A stretch of 12,846 nucleotides of DNA from JBIOYL01 sp044870185 (GCA_044870185.1 JBIOYL010000086.1:1-12846); one strand, 5' to 3'. Shown: positions 5,803 through 12,779, counted from the first letter of the stretch. Program-made: numbers and translations. The notes: a model not told the origin generated them from the sequence alone.

Positions 5803-6184
5803 GTGGTGGAGGCGAGGCGACAGTGCCAGTTCCCTGGCCACCCTGATCAGATCAGGGCGGCCCGCCAGTTCGTCACCGGCGCGCTGGGCCGCGGCGACCC
5901 CATCCACGACGTCGCCGAGCTGCTCGTCAGCGAGATGGCCACCAATGCACGACCTCGAGTCGGTGACCGGCCGCGGCTTGGAGCTGTTCGACCGGTTGGC
6001 CAGCCGGTGGGGCGTGCTGGGCGACCTGGCCGGCCGGGTGGTCTGGGTGGAGATCGATCGGGACGTCCCGGAGGTTGGCGATGGAGCTGGTCGTGGGTCC
6101 GTTCGACCCGGCGTTGTACATTCGGAGCCGGGATCACTACGAGGCGGTCCGCCGGGAGGCCCAGCTGCTCGCCTTGCAGCCTGA
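5803..6184 (+). pseudogene. Broken GHKL ATPase (HATPase_c_2, anti-sigma/RsbW-like) gene with internal deletion and frameshift
   Basis: Two pieces of one protein family sit in different frames. The first frame (GTG 5803, or GTG 5761) reads CQFPGHPDQIRAARQFVTGA and then VAELLVSEMATNA, the N-box region of HATPase_c_2 proteins, which are RsbW/SpoIIAB-type serine kinases binding anti-anti-sigma factors. Directly after TNA (5949) this frame turns into arginine/proline-rich nonsense. From about 5951 a second frame (+1) reads DLESVTGRGLELFDRLASRW and then GRVVWVEIDRD, the G2-box and end of the same domain, staying open to 6184 inside the next gene. About 45-50 residues normally between them, including the DxGxG ATP-binding box, are missing, so the gene cannot make an active ATPase. 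The deleted length must be 2 modulo 3. An assembly error is the alternative explanation. Confidence 0.75.
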
Positions 6185-6527
6185 CGCGCCACCCCGCCAG
6201 CTCGAGGCGCTGCTCGACCACCTGAGCAGGCAGTTTCCCGCCAACCCGGTCGACGACATCGCCGACCGGGCGTTCCTGGCCGGCGAGCCGACCTTCACGG
6301 CCAGGCTCACCGTCCCCGACGAGCTCGTGGCCACGGCACTGGAGGCCTGCGACCGGCTCGAGGCGCTGTTCGACGAGCTCGACCGCTGGGCCCGCACGAT
6401 CGGCGTCGAGCTGCTGGAGGCGCCGGCCGACATCAAGGCCTACCGCCGCGCCTACCTCGCCCAGTCCCGGGCGCAGCTCCGAACCGCCCAGGCCCGCTTG
6501 GCACGCGTCGAACAGGATCGTTCCTAG
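6081..6527 (+). CDS. Helical protein of unknown function, partner-like gene of the GHKL ATPase
   Basis: The 148-residue product is soluble, with no signal peptide or membrane span. It opens MELVVGPFDPALYIRSRDHY, followed by EAVRREAQLLALQ, a middle region with RLTVPDELVATALEACDRLEALFDELD, and a charged C-terminal helix (about 112-146) that could be a coiled coil. I chose ATG 6081 because GGAGG (6070-6074) lies 6 bases upstream; a TTG at 6075 is also open. The start lies inside the remnant of the preceding anti-sigma-type gene, an overlap suggesting they were once one translational unit. From memory, genes with this N-terminal pattern accompany HATPase_c_2 genes in actinobacteria, so a role in the same partner-switching control is an inference. 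No catalytic motif is seen. Confidence 0.72.
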   Translation: MELVVGPFDPALYIRSRDHYEAVRREAQLLALQPDAPPRQLEALLDHLSRQFPANPVDDIADRAFLAGEPTFTARLTVPDELVATALEACDRLEALFDELDRWARTIGVELLEAPADIKAYRRAYLAQSRAQLRTAQARLARVEQDRS

Positions 6528-6551
6528 CCCGCCCGCTCGTCGCTGTCGTCC

Positions 6552-6908
6552 ATGGCCGACCGGCCCGGGCAGGAACCCGACCCGCGCTTCTCGCTCGCCA
6601 ACGAGCGGACCTTGCTCGCCTGGATCCGGACCTCCCTTGCCCTGGACGCGGGCGGGCTCGCCGTGATCCGCTTCGCCCCGCCGTTGGCGGTCCGCGGCGG
6701 CCGCGAGGCCCTCGGCATCGTGCTCATCCTGCTCGGCATGATCACCGCCAGGAGCAGCTACCGGCGCTGGATCCAGGTGGAGCGGGCGATCCGCAGCGGC
6801 GCGCCGCTGCCACGCTCGGCCGTGCCGCTGTTTCTGGCCGTGACCCTGACGGTGATCCCGGCGGTGGTGATCGTGCTGCTGCTGGTGGACCGGCTGCGCG
6901 GAAGGTAG
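6552..6908 (+). CDS. DUF202 (YidH-like) inner-membrane protein
   Basis: The 118-residue product carries the family signature RFSLANERTLLAWIRTSLAL (about residues 12-31), then GGLAVIRFAPP. It has three membrane segments: about 24-44, 52-66 (IVLILLGMITA) and 92-112 (LFLAVTLTVIPAVVIVLLLV). The length is normal for DUF202, whose molecular role is not established. The ATG at 6552 comes 24 bases after the previous stop with no clear ribosome binding site, so reinitiation from the upstream gene is likely. Its 3' end overlaps, by 151 bp on the opposite strand, the extended end of the metal permease gene. Confidence 0.9.
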   Translation: MADRPGQEPDPRFSLANERTLLAWIRTSLALDAGGLAVIRFAPPLAVRGGREALGIVLILLGMITARSSYRRWIQVERAIRSGAPLPRSAVPLFLAVTLTVIPAVVIVLLLVDRLRGR

Positions 6909-7741
6909 CGGCGGACGAGCGGGGCGATGACGCCGCCGCTCGGGGCGACCAGCAGCGAGGCGGCGAACAGCCCGGCGGCGACGAGCACGATCGTGGCACC
7001 GGCGGCCACGTCCCAGTGGCGCGAGACGACCAGCCCGATCACGCCGCTGGCCGCGCCGAGCGTGGCCGACAGCGCCATCGTCGGCCCGACCCGGTCGGTC
7101 CACAGGCGGGCGGTGGCGGCCGGCGCGGTGATGAGCGCGACCGCCAGGATCGTCCCCACCGCCGGGATCGAGGTCACCACGACGAGCTCGACGAGCAGCA
7201 GCAGGGTGACGTCCAGGGCGAGCGTCGGGTAGCCGAGGGCGGCGAGCCCGGCGCGGTCGAACGCGCCCAGCACCAGCTCCTTGTGCAGCGCGGCGAGCGC
7301 GGCGAGCACGGCCGCGGCGGTGACGGCGGTGCCGAGCAGGTCGCCGGGCTGGACGGTGACGATGGAGCCGACCAGGTAGGCGGCCAGGTCCTTGGTGAAG
7401 CCGGCCTGGGCCGACAGCAGCAGCACGCCGAGCGCGAAGGTGCCGGCCAGCACCACGCCGATCGCGCTGGTGTCGTCGATGCGCTCGCGCTGGCCGAGCA
7501 GGGCCACCGCGAGCACGACCAGCACGCCGAACGCTCCCGCCCCGAGCAGCAGGTTGATCCCGGCCAGGGCGGCCAGCACCACGCCGGGGAAGGTGGCGTG
7601 GCCCATCGCCAGGGTGAAGAAGGGCAGGCGGCGCAGGACCACGTGCACGCCGACCACGCCGCACAGGATGCCGACCATGACCGCCTCGAGCAGGGCCCGC
7701 CGGCCGAACGGGTCCGCGAAGGCGTCGGTGAGCCAGCTCAT
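6758..7741 (-). CDS. Metal ABC transporter permease (ABC-3 family), second membrane subunit
   Basis: ABC-3 permeases form the membrane channel of zinc/manganese/iron importers. The product is 327 residues with about eight or nine hydrophobic helices and family landmarks: VVGVHVVLRRLPFFTLAMGH (about 29-48), the coupling region DRAGLAALGYPTL, then IPAVGTILAVALITAPAATA and RLWTDRVGPTMALSA. Normal family homology ends near residue 282 (APLVRRYLPR); the last 45 residues are Ser/Thr/Arg-rich, do not look like the family, and lie antisense to the DUF202 gene from 6895 to 6758. The usual stop seems to be missing. The ATG at 7741 overlaps the previous permease stop as ATGA, so the two permeases are coupled and probably form a heterodimer. 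Confidence 0.88.
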   Translation of the reverse strand: MSWLTDAFADPFGRRALLEAVMVGILCGVVGVHVVLRRLPFFTLAMGHATFPGVVLAALAGINLLLGAGAFGVLVVLAVALLGQRERIDDTSAIGVVLAGTFALGVLLLSAQAGFTKDLAAYLVGSIVTVQPGDLLGTAVTAAAVLAALAALHKELVLGAFDRAGLAALGYPTLALDVTLLLLVELVVVTSIPAVGTILAVALITAPAATARLWTDRVGPTMALSATLGAASGVIGLVVSRHWDVAAGATIVLVAAGLFAASLLVAPSGGVIAPLVRRYLPRSRSTSSSTITTAGITVRVTARNSGTAERGSGAPLRIARSTWIQRR

Positions 7742-8661
7742 CCGGTGCCCTCCGGCGCCGGCCCGGCCGGGGCGGTGGAGGGGCGCCGGGCCGGGTCGGC
7801 GGGCGGGCGCCGGGCCGGCCTGCCGAGGGCGCGCCGGGCCGGGCCGGCGGCCAGGGCGGCGACGAAGAACCCGACCAGCACCACCACGACGGTGGCGCCC
7901 GCCGCGAGCCGCACGCCCCGGTGGATCGAGATGTCGTAGCTGACCGCCAGCCCGAGCCAGCCGCCGAGCGCGCCGAGCAGGCAGGACAGCGCCGTCATGG
8001 TCGCCACCCGGTCGGTGAGCAGCCGGGCGGTGGCGGCGGGGACCACGACCAGCGCGATCACCAGCACGGTCCCGACCGCCCGCACCGCCGCCACCACCAC
8101 CAGGGCGACGAGCAGGTTGAGCACCAGGTCCAGCAGCACCGTCCGGTAGCCCATGGCGGCCGCCCCGTCCGGGTCGAAGGCGCGCAGGACCAGCTCCTTG
8201 CCCAGCACCGCCAGCGTCGCCAGGACGAGCACGGCGACCAGCGCGATCTGGCCCAGCTCGGTGCGGTCGACGGCGAGGACCCGGCCGAACAGGAACACGC
8301 TCAGGTCGGACGTGTAGGTCTGGACGCGGGAGATCAGCACCACCCCGACCGCGAAGAACGAGGTGAGCAGGATGGCCAGGGCGGCGTCGACCGTCACCCG
8401 GCGGCTGGCGGTGAGCCCGGTGAGCAGGACCGCCGACCCCACGGCGGCGGCGAGCGCGCCCAGGAAGATGGACCGGCCGAGCAGGAAGGCGATCACGATG
8501 CCGGGGAACACCGTGTGGGTGAGCGCGTCGCCGACGAACGCCAGCCGCCGCAGCACGACGAACACGCCCACCGCCCCGGCCAGCACGCCGAGCAGCAGCA
8601 CGGCGGCCAGGGCACGCTGCATGTAGCCGAGCTGGAACGGCTCGACCAGCAGGTGTCTCAC
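7738..8661 (-). CDS. znuB: Metal ABC transporter permease (ABC-3 family), first membrane subunit
   Basis: The 307-residue product is a second, clearly different ABC-3 permease. It has LAGAVGVFVVLRRLAFVGDA and then LTHTVFPGIVIAFLLG near the N-terminus, the coupling-helix region RAFDPDGAAAMGYRTVLLDL, and AVRAVGTVLVIALVVVPAAT. About eight hydrophobic helices are visible. The final 35 residues are a Pro/Ala/Arg-rich cytoplasmic tail. The GTG start at 8661 has an AGGGGG-type site around 8668-8675, inside an intercistronic hairpin. The order binding protein, ATPase, permease, permease matches Tro/Sit/Yfe-type importers with two permeases, whereas E. coli Znu has one. The metal is inferred as zinc from the operon promoter. 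Confidence 0.92.
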   Translation of the reverse strand: MRHLLVEPFQLGYMQRALAAVLLLGVLAGAVGVFVVLRRLAFVGDALTHTVFPGIVIAFLLGRSIFLGALAAAVGSAVLLTGLTASRRVTVDAALAILLTSFFAVGVVLISRVQTYTSDLSVFLFGRVLAVDRTELGQIALVAVLVLATLAVLGKELVLRAFDPDGAAAMGYRTVLLDLVLNLLVALVVVAAVRAVGTVLVIALVVVPAATARLLTDRVATMTALSCLLGALGGWLGLAVSYDISIHRGVRLAAGATVVVVLVGFFVAALAAGPARRALGRPARRPPADPARRPSTAPAGPAPEGTG

Positions 8662-8687
8662 CGGGGCACCCCCTTGGGGTTCCCCGG
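8661..8687 (-). other. Intercistronic stem-loop over the permease ribosome binding site
   Basis: CCGGGG (8661-8666) and CCCCGG (8682-8687) are perfect inverted arms in the 37-bp gap between the ATPase stop and the permease GTG. The loop contains the permease ribosome binding site, and a shorter GGGG-AA-CCCC hairpin is an alternative fold. Such a structure could lower permease translation relative to the ATPase or mark an RNA-processing point; this is inference. Confidence 0.4.
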
Positions 8688-8698
8688 ACCCCTCCGGG

Positions 8699-9463
8699 TC
8701 ATGGGCGGGCCACGATCACGCCGTCGCCGCGCAGCTCGAGCGCGTGGCCGCCGTAGGTCGCCTTCAGCCGCTCGGGGGTGAGCGTGGCCGCGATCGGCCC
8801 GAAGCCGAACTGGTGGTGGTTGAGCAGGCAGACCTCGTCGCATGCCAGGTGGGCGAGCCCCAGGTCGTGGGTCGACATGACCACGGCCGCGCCGCCTTTG
8901 CGCAGGCCCGCCAAGGCGGCCAGCAGCAGCTCCTCGGAGGTGGCGTCGATGCCGTTGAACGGCTCGTCGAGCAGCAGCAGCTCGGCTTCCTGGGCGATCG
9001 CCCGGGCCAGCAGCACGCGCTGGCGCTGCCCGCCCGACAGCAGGCCGAAGCGCAGCCGGGCCCGCTCGGCCAGGCCGACCTGCTCGAGCGCCCGGCGGGC
9101 CGCCAGCCGGTCGGCGCGGCCGGGTCGCCGCAGCCAGCCGATCCTCGGATAGCGGCCCATGAGCACGACCTGCTCGACCGTCACCGGGAACTCGGCGTCC
9201 AGCGTATCGGCCTGGGGCACGTAGGCGACCCGCCGGCGGGCGTCGGCCGGGGGGCGGCCGAGCACGGTGATCGAGCCGCGCACGACCGGCACCAGGCCGA
9301 GGATCGCCTTGATGAGGGTCGACTTGCCGGCCCCGTTGGGGCCGATCAGCGCGACCGACTCGCCCGGCTGCACCTCGCCGTCGATGTCCTCGAGCACGGG
9401 CATGCGGTCGTAGGCGACGGCGGCGTGGCGGATCACCAGGGCCGGGTCGGGCGGGGAGGCCAT
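8699..9463 (-). CDS. znuC: Metal (zinc) ABC transporter ATP-binding protein
   Basis: This is the nucleotide-binding subunit that drives metal import. With the ATG at 9463 it has 254 residues, normal for the family. Visible motifs are Walker A GPNGAGKS (41-48), Q-loop at Gln84 (YVPQAD), signature LSGGQ (142-146), Walker B LLLLDE (Glu167 catalytic), D-loop GID and switch His199 (STHD). The segment VLMGRYPRIGWLRRP (about 100-114) is typical of the zinc/manganese branch. An upstream GTG at 9475 would overlap the binding-protein gene by 11 bases; I prefer ATG 9463, one base after that gene's stop, with GGTGG weakly upstream. Tight spacing shows it is in the same operon as the binding protein. Confidence 0.95.
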   Translation of the reverse strand: MASPPDPALVIRHAAVAYDRMPVLEDIDGEVQPGESVALIGPNGAGKSTLIKAILGLVPVVRGSITVLGRPPADARRRVAYVPQADTLDAEFPVTVEQVVLMGRYPRIGWLRRPGRADRLAARRALEQVGLAERARLRFGLLSGGQRQRVLLARAIAQEAELLLLDEPFNGIDATSEELLLAALAGLRKGGAAVVMSTHDLGLAHLACDEVCLLNHHQFGFGPIAATLTPERLKATYGGHALELRGDGVIVARP

Positions 9464-9464
9464 C

Positions 9465-10412
9465 TCAGGTGCCACCGAGGTTGCTCACGATCGTCTTGGT
9501 GTTGTGCTCCATCATCTGCAGGTAGGTGGCGCCGTCGGAGCCGGCCGGCCCGAGGCTGTCGCCGTACAGGGCGCCCTGGCCGTCGACGACCCGCACGCCG
9601 GCCTCACCGGCGATGGTGCGGGCGGTCTGGGGCGGGATCGAGCGTTCGGAGAAGACCGCCGTGACGCCGGTCGCCTTGATCCTGGCGACGAGGTCGGCGA
9701 TGTCCTTGCCCGACAGCTCGGCCGAGGTGTCGAAGCTCGGGATGATCGAGCCGACGAACTGGAGCCCGTAGCGGTCGACGTAGTAGCCGAACGCGTCGTG
9801 GTTGGTGACCAGCTTCTTGTTGGCCAGCCCCCTGATCTGGCGGGCGATGTCGGCGTCCAGGACGTCGAGCCTGGCGTCGTAGGCGTCGAGGTTGGACTTG
9901 AAGGCGGCGGCGTCGGCCGGCGACGCTTTGGCCAGGGCCCGCTCGATGTTGGCGCACATGGTCTTGGCGTTGCGCGGGTCCTGCCAGATGTGCGGGTCGC
10001 TCCGCTGCTGCTGCCCGCGCCCGTCGCCCCGGCGGAGCGTCACGCCCTGGCTGGCGTCGACCAGGACGCCGGCGAAGCCGGCGCTGGCGATCGTGTCGTC
10101 GAGCCAGGCCTCCAGACCGACGCCGTTTTCGACCAGCACGTCGGCGTTGGCGATGGCGTCCAGGTCGGCCGGGGACGGCTCGTAGTCGTGCGGGTCGACG
10201 CCCGGCTTCAGGATCCCGGTCAGCTCGATCCGGTTCCCGCCGATGACCCGGGCGAAGTCCTGGACCTGGGTGGTCGTCGCCACGACGTCGACGACCCTGC
10301 CGGAGGCCGCGGGGCCGCCCGGCCCCGGACCGGTCCTGTCGGCCGAGCAGCCCGCGGCGGCGACCAGCAGGATCGCGAGGCAGGCGGCGAGGCCCGACAG
10401 GCGCTTGTGCAC
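9465..10412 (-). CDS. znuA: Metal (zinc) ABC transporter substrate-binding lipoprotein, ZnuA/TroA family
   Basis: The product captures metal outside the membrane and hands it to the permeases. Starting at GTG 10412 it has 315 residues. GGGAG six bases upstream and a clean lipoprotein signal (AILLVAAAGC, lipidated Cys22) support this start over a GTG at 10451. Likely metal ligands are His75 (GVDPHDYEP), His141 (DPHIWQDP), His205 (TNHDAFGYY) and Asp285 (YGDSLG). A His rather than Glu at the third position is the pattern of ZnuA and TroA rather than PsaA-type manganese proteins. The His-rich loop of many ZnuA proteins is absent; at that place is the Gln/Arg/Gly-rich RRGDGRGQQQRS. First gene of its operon. 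Confidence 0.95.
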   Translation of the reverse strand: MHKRLSGLAACLAILLVAAAGCSADRTGPGPGGPAASGRVVDVVATTTQVQDFARVIGGNRIELTGILKPGVDPHDYEPSPADLDAIANADVLVENGVGLEAWLDDTIASAGFAGVLVDASQGVTLRRGDGRGQQQRSDPHIWQDPRNAKTMCANIERALAKASPADAAAFKSNLDAYDARLDVLDADIARQIRGLANKKLVTNHDAFGYYVDRYGLQFVGSIIPSFDTSAELSGKDIADLVARIKATGVTAVFSERSIPPQTARTIAGEAGVRVVDGQGALYGDSLGPAGSDGATYLQMMEHNTKTIVSNLGGT

Positions 10413-10457
10413 GACCGGCTCCCTACGAGGCGACGAGGCGACCACCCCCACACACTA

Positions 10458-10487
10458 ATGGAAATGGTTCTCAGCACCAACTGTCAA
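10458..10487 (-). promoter_or_regulatory. Promoter of the zinc transporter operon
   Basis: On the minus strand a perfect TTGACA lies at 10487-10482. With an 18-base spacer the -10 would be TTCCAT (10463-10458), which is weak; CATTAG a few bases on is an alternative. Transcription would start near 10450, giving a leader of about 40 bases to the GTG. The Zur-box match covers the -10 region. Confidence 0.5.
10459..10473. promoter_or_regulatory. Zur box
   Basis: TGGAAATGGTTCTCA matches 12 of 15 positions of the actinobacterial Zur consensus as I remember it (TGAAAATGATTTTCA, a 7-1-7 inverted repeat). It lies just downstream of the -35 TTGACA and over the -10 of the transporter operon, where a bound repressor would block RNA polymerase. 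Zur represses zinc uptake genes when zinc-loaded. No zur gene is in the window. Confidence 0.65.
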
Positions 10488-10503
10488 TCTGGCGCCGTGC
10501 GCC

Positions 10504-10532
10504 TTGACGCCGCCCGACCGGACCCATAGGTT
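10504..10532 (+). promoter_or_regulatory. Promoter of lpd, divergent from the zinc operon
   Basis: TTGACG (10504-10509) and TAGGTT (10527-10532) are separated by exactly 17 bases; the first matches consensus at five of six positions and the second keeps the key T-A and final T. Transcription would start near 10539, giving a leader of about 178 bases before lpd. A second weaker possibility is GGTTT (10573-10577) with ACGTAT 16 bases on, similar in layout to SigF/SigB promoters. Confidence 0.45.
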
Positions 10533-10593
10533 GCTGCGTGCCATCAAGCCAACCATCCCGCGGCACGGAAAAGGTTTAGCCGCAACGTCGACC

Positions 10594-10605
10594 ACGTATA
10601 CGTAT
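10594..10605. repeat. Nested palindromes in the lpd leader
   Basis: ACGTATACGT (10594-10603) is a perfect 10-bp palindrome, and ATACGTAT (10598-10605) is an overlapping perfect 8-bp palindrome. They are AT-rich for this genome. They could be a regulator site or part of a second promoter. Confidence 0.4.
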
Positions 10606-10632
10606 CCGATGCCACCATGAGCAAGCTCCCAC

Positions 10633-10677
10633 CGCCGGCCGAATCACCGGGGTACCGGGCGGGACGCTCGGCCGGCG
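10633..10677 (+). other. Long stem-loop in the 5' leader of lpd
   Basis: CGCCGGCCGA (10633-10642) and TCGGCCGGCG (10668-10677) are perfect 10-bp inverted arms with a 25-base loop that itself contains CCGG-GGTA-CCGG. The structure lies 26 bases before the GGGGAGG ribosome binding site of lpd. A 35-codon reading frame (ATG 10617 to TGA 10724) runs through it and overlaps the lpd start. It may be a leader control element; it matches no riboswitch I recognise. Confidence 0.45.
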
Positions 10678-10716
10678 CGCCGACGGCAGGAGCAGGAGCC
10701 GGGGAGGTCTGGGACA

Positions 10717-12225
10717 GTGGCTGAGCAGACGGAGCAGACGTTCGACCTGGCGATCGTGGGCGGCGGCCCGGGTGGCTACGTGGCCGCCATCCGGGCGGCG
10801 CAGCTTGGGCTGCGCACCGCGCTGGTGGAAAAGGAGCGCGCCGGCGGCGTGTGCCTGAACTGGGGGTGCATCCCCACCAAGGCCATGCTGCGCTCCGCCG
10901 AGGTGCTGGAGACGATGCAGCACAGCGAGGAGTACGGCGTGCTGGCCGACAACGTCCGGCTGGACTACTCGAGCGTGCTCAAACGCAAGGACAAGATCGT
11001 CAAGGGACTCGCCTCTGGCGTGGCGAGCCTGCTCAAGGCCAACGGGGTGACGGTGGTCAACGGCCACGCCCGCTTCACCGGCCCGACCACGCTGGAGGTG
11101 GTCGGGGTCGGCGAGCCGCCGCTCGGCCCGGGCGGGCCGACCTACAACGCGCCGGCCGCCGACGGGCCGGTGCAGGCGCGCCTGTCCGCCCGGGAGGTGA
11201 TCATCGCGACCGGCTCCACCCCGGCGCTGCTGCCCATCCCGGGCGCGGACCTGCCCGGCGTGGTCACCTCCGACGGCGCCTTCCTGCTGCCCGAGGTGCC
11301 CGGGCGCATCGTGATCGTGGGGGGGAGCGCGGTCGGCGCGGAGTGGGCCAGCATGTTCCACGCGTTCGGCTCTGAGGTGACGGTGGTGGAGCTGCTGCCG
11401 AGCCTGCTGCCGCTGGAGGACGCCGACATGGGCCGCACCCTGGAGCGCTCCTTCAGCAAACGCGGCATCCAGGTGCTCACCAACATGACCGTGGCCGAGA
11501 TCCAGCCCGGCAAGGCCGGCAAGAAGGCATCGCCGCTGCGGGTGCAGATCACCGGCGCCGAGGGGCAGGACGAGCGCACCGCCGACGCGGACGTGGTGCT
11601 CATGGGGGTGGGGCGGCGGCCCAACACGGCCGGGCTGGACCTGGAGAAGACCGGGGTGGAAGTCGACCAGCGCGGGTTCGTGCCGGTCGACGACCAGCTG
11701 CGCACCAACGTGCCGCACGTGTGGGCGATCGGGGACCTGACCGGCCGGACGCTGCTCGCCCACGTGGCCTCCCACCAGGGCCTGGTCGCGGCCGGCGTGA
11801 TCGCCGGCCACACGCAGGAGCGGATGAACTACAAGGCGGTGCCGGCCGCGACCTTCACCCACCCGGAGGTGGCCAGCGTCGGGCTGACCGAGCAGCGCGC
11901 CCAGGAGCAGGGCTACGACGTGGTCGTCGGCCGCTTCCCGTTCACCGCGCTCGGCCGCGCCCAGACCTTCGGGGTGACCGAGGGGATGGTCAAGGTGGTC
12001 GCCGAGCGCCGCTACGGGGAGGTGCTGGGCGTCCACATCATCGGCCCGAGCGCCAGCGACCTCATCCCGGAGGGGGTGCTGGCACTCGACCTGGAGGCCA
12101 CCCTCACCGACGTCGCCGACGCCATCCACGCCCACCCGACGCTTGGCGAGGGGACGATGGAGGCGACCATGGTGGCGCTCGGGCTGCCCATCCACATGGC
12201 CCCCGCCCGCCGGCCCGGCCGCTGA
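10717..12225 (+). CDS. lpd: Dihydrolipoyl dehydrogenase (E3)
   Basis: The enzyme reoxidises dihydrolipoamide in 2-oxoacid dehydrogenase complexes or the glycine cleavage system and passes electrons to NAD via FAD and an active-site disulfide. The 502-residue product has the FAD Rossmann motif VGGGPGG (14-20), the redox pair Cys46/Cys51 in GGVCLNWGCIPTK, the NAD-binding motif GGSAVGAE, the second FAD motif VWAIGDLTG, and the C-terminal HAHPTLGE with catalytic His473 and Glu478 that reaches the partner subunit. Between about residues 129 and 148 is a Pro/Gly-rich insertion (VGEPPLGPGGPTYNAPAADG) not found in short E3 proteins. The GTG start has GGGGAGG about 9 bases upstream. No E1 or E2 gene is nearby, so its complex cannot be named. 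Confidence 0.96.
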   Translation: MAEQTEQTFDLAIVGGGPGGYVAAIRAAQLGLRTALVEKERAGGVCLNWGCIPTKAMLRSAEVLETMQHSEEYGVLADNVRLDYSSVLKRKDKIVKGLASGVASLLKANGVTVVNGHARFTGPTTLEVVGVGEPPLGPGGPTYNAPAADGPVQARLSAREVIIATGSTPALLPIPGADLPGVVTSDGAFLLPEVPGRIVIVGGSAVGAEWASMFHAFGSEVTVVELLPSLLPLEDADMGRTLERSFSKRGIQVLTNMTVAEIQPGKAGKKASPLRVQITGAEGQDERTADADVVLMGVGRRPNTAGLDLEKTGVEVDQRGFVPVDDQLRTNVPHVWAIGDLTGRTLLAHVASHQGLVAAGVIAGHTQERMNYKAVPAATFTHPEVASVGLTEQRAQEQGYDVVVGRFPFTALGRAQTFGVTEGMVKVVAERRYGEVLGVHIIGPSASDLIPEGVLALDLEATLTDVADAIHAHPTLGEGTMEATMVALGLPIHMAPARRPGR

Positions 12226-12314
12226 GCCGGCACGGCGAGGCGAGGTCGACGGGGCGGGCGACGACGAGGCAGGCGCCGGCCGCCGGCCGGCAGGAGTTCG
12301 CGGAGGTGCGGGTA

Positions 12315-12779
12315 GTGAAGGTCAAGGAGATCATGACCACCCCGGTGGTGTCCGCGCCCGCCGACGCGACCGTCGGCGAGGTGGCCGACCTGTTGGCCAG
12401 GCACCGCATCAGCGCCGTCCCGATCACCGAGGCGGGCGCCGTCGTCGGGCTGGTGAGCGAGTACGACCTGCTGGCCAAGGGCGGCAAGCGCGCCAGCGAC
12501 GTCATGACGCCGGGGGTGATCAGCGTCACCGAGGACACCGACGTCGACGACGTCCGCTTCCTGCTGGTCGAACGCCGCATCCGGCGCGTGCCGGTGCTGA
12601 GCGGGCAGGAGCTGGTCGGGATCGTGAGCCGCTCCGACATGGTCAAGCTGATGACGCTGGAGTGGGTGTGCGAGGTGTGCGGCCAGCCGGTGCGCGGCAC
12701 CAACCCGCCCGAGCGCTGCCCCGAGTGCGGCGCGGGCCAGGACCGGTTCGAGCAGCAGGCACCACCGCCGGGTGACTGA
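12315..12779 (+). CDS. Two-CBS-domain protein with C-terminal zinc ribbon
   Basis: The 154-residue product is cytoplasmic. CBS1 (about 1-55: VKEIMTTPVVSAPADATVGE, HRISAVPITEAG, VGLVSEYDLL) and CBS2 (about 60-115: ASDVMTPGVISVTEDTDVDD, RRIRRVPVLSGQELVGIVSR) form one Bateman module, which normally binds adenosine nucleotides as an energy sensor. The tail (117-147) is EWVCEVCG, then RCPECG, with Cys119, Cys122, Cys135 and Cys138 in a rubredoxin/zinc-ribbon layout. The long frame is open far upstream, but homology begins at GTG 12315, which has GGAGG (12302-12306) 8 bases before it. It follows lpd by 89 bp on the same strand and may be cotranscribed. The regulated target is unknown. Confidence 0.93.
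   Translation: MKVKEIMTTPVVSAPADATVGEVADLLARHRISAVPITEAGAVVGLVSEYDLLAKGGKRASDVMTPGVISVTEDTDVDDVRFLLVERRIRRVPVLSGQELVGIVSRSDMVKLMTLEWVCEVCGQPVRGTNPPERCPECGAGQDRFEQQAPPPGD

Noticed and set aside
5847..7664. A 605-codon minus-strand frame across the DUF202 gene and the first permease
   Set aside because: It lies in another frame of the permease gene and opposite DUF202, with Arg/Ala/Gly-rich shadow composition and no domain.
9465..10451. Longer start of the zinc-binding lipoprotein at GTG 10451
   Set aside because: It would place 13 extra polar residues before the lipoprotein signal and begin almost at the predicted transcription start; GTG 10412 has a proper ribosome binding site.
10576..12195. 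A 539-codon frame opposite lpd
   Set aside because: lpd is unmistakable with all catalytic motifs; the opposite frame is rich in His/Gln/Arg/Gly and has no recognisable fold.
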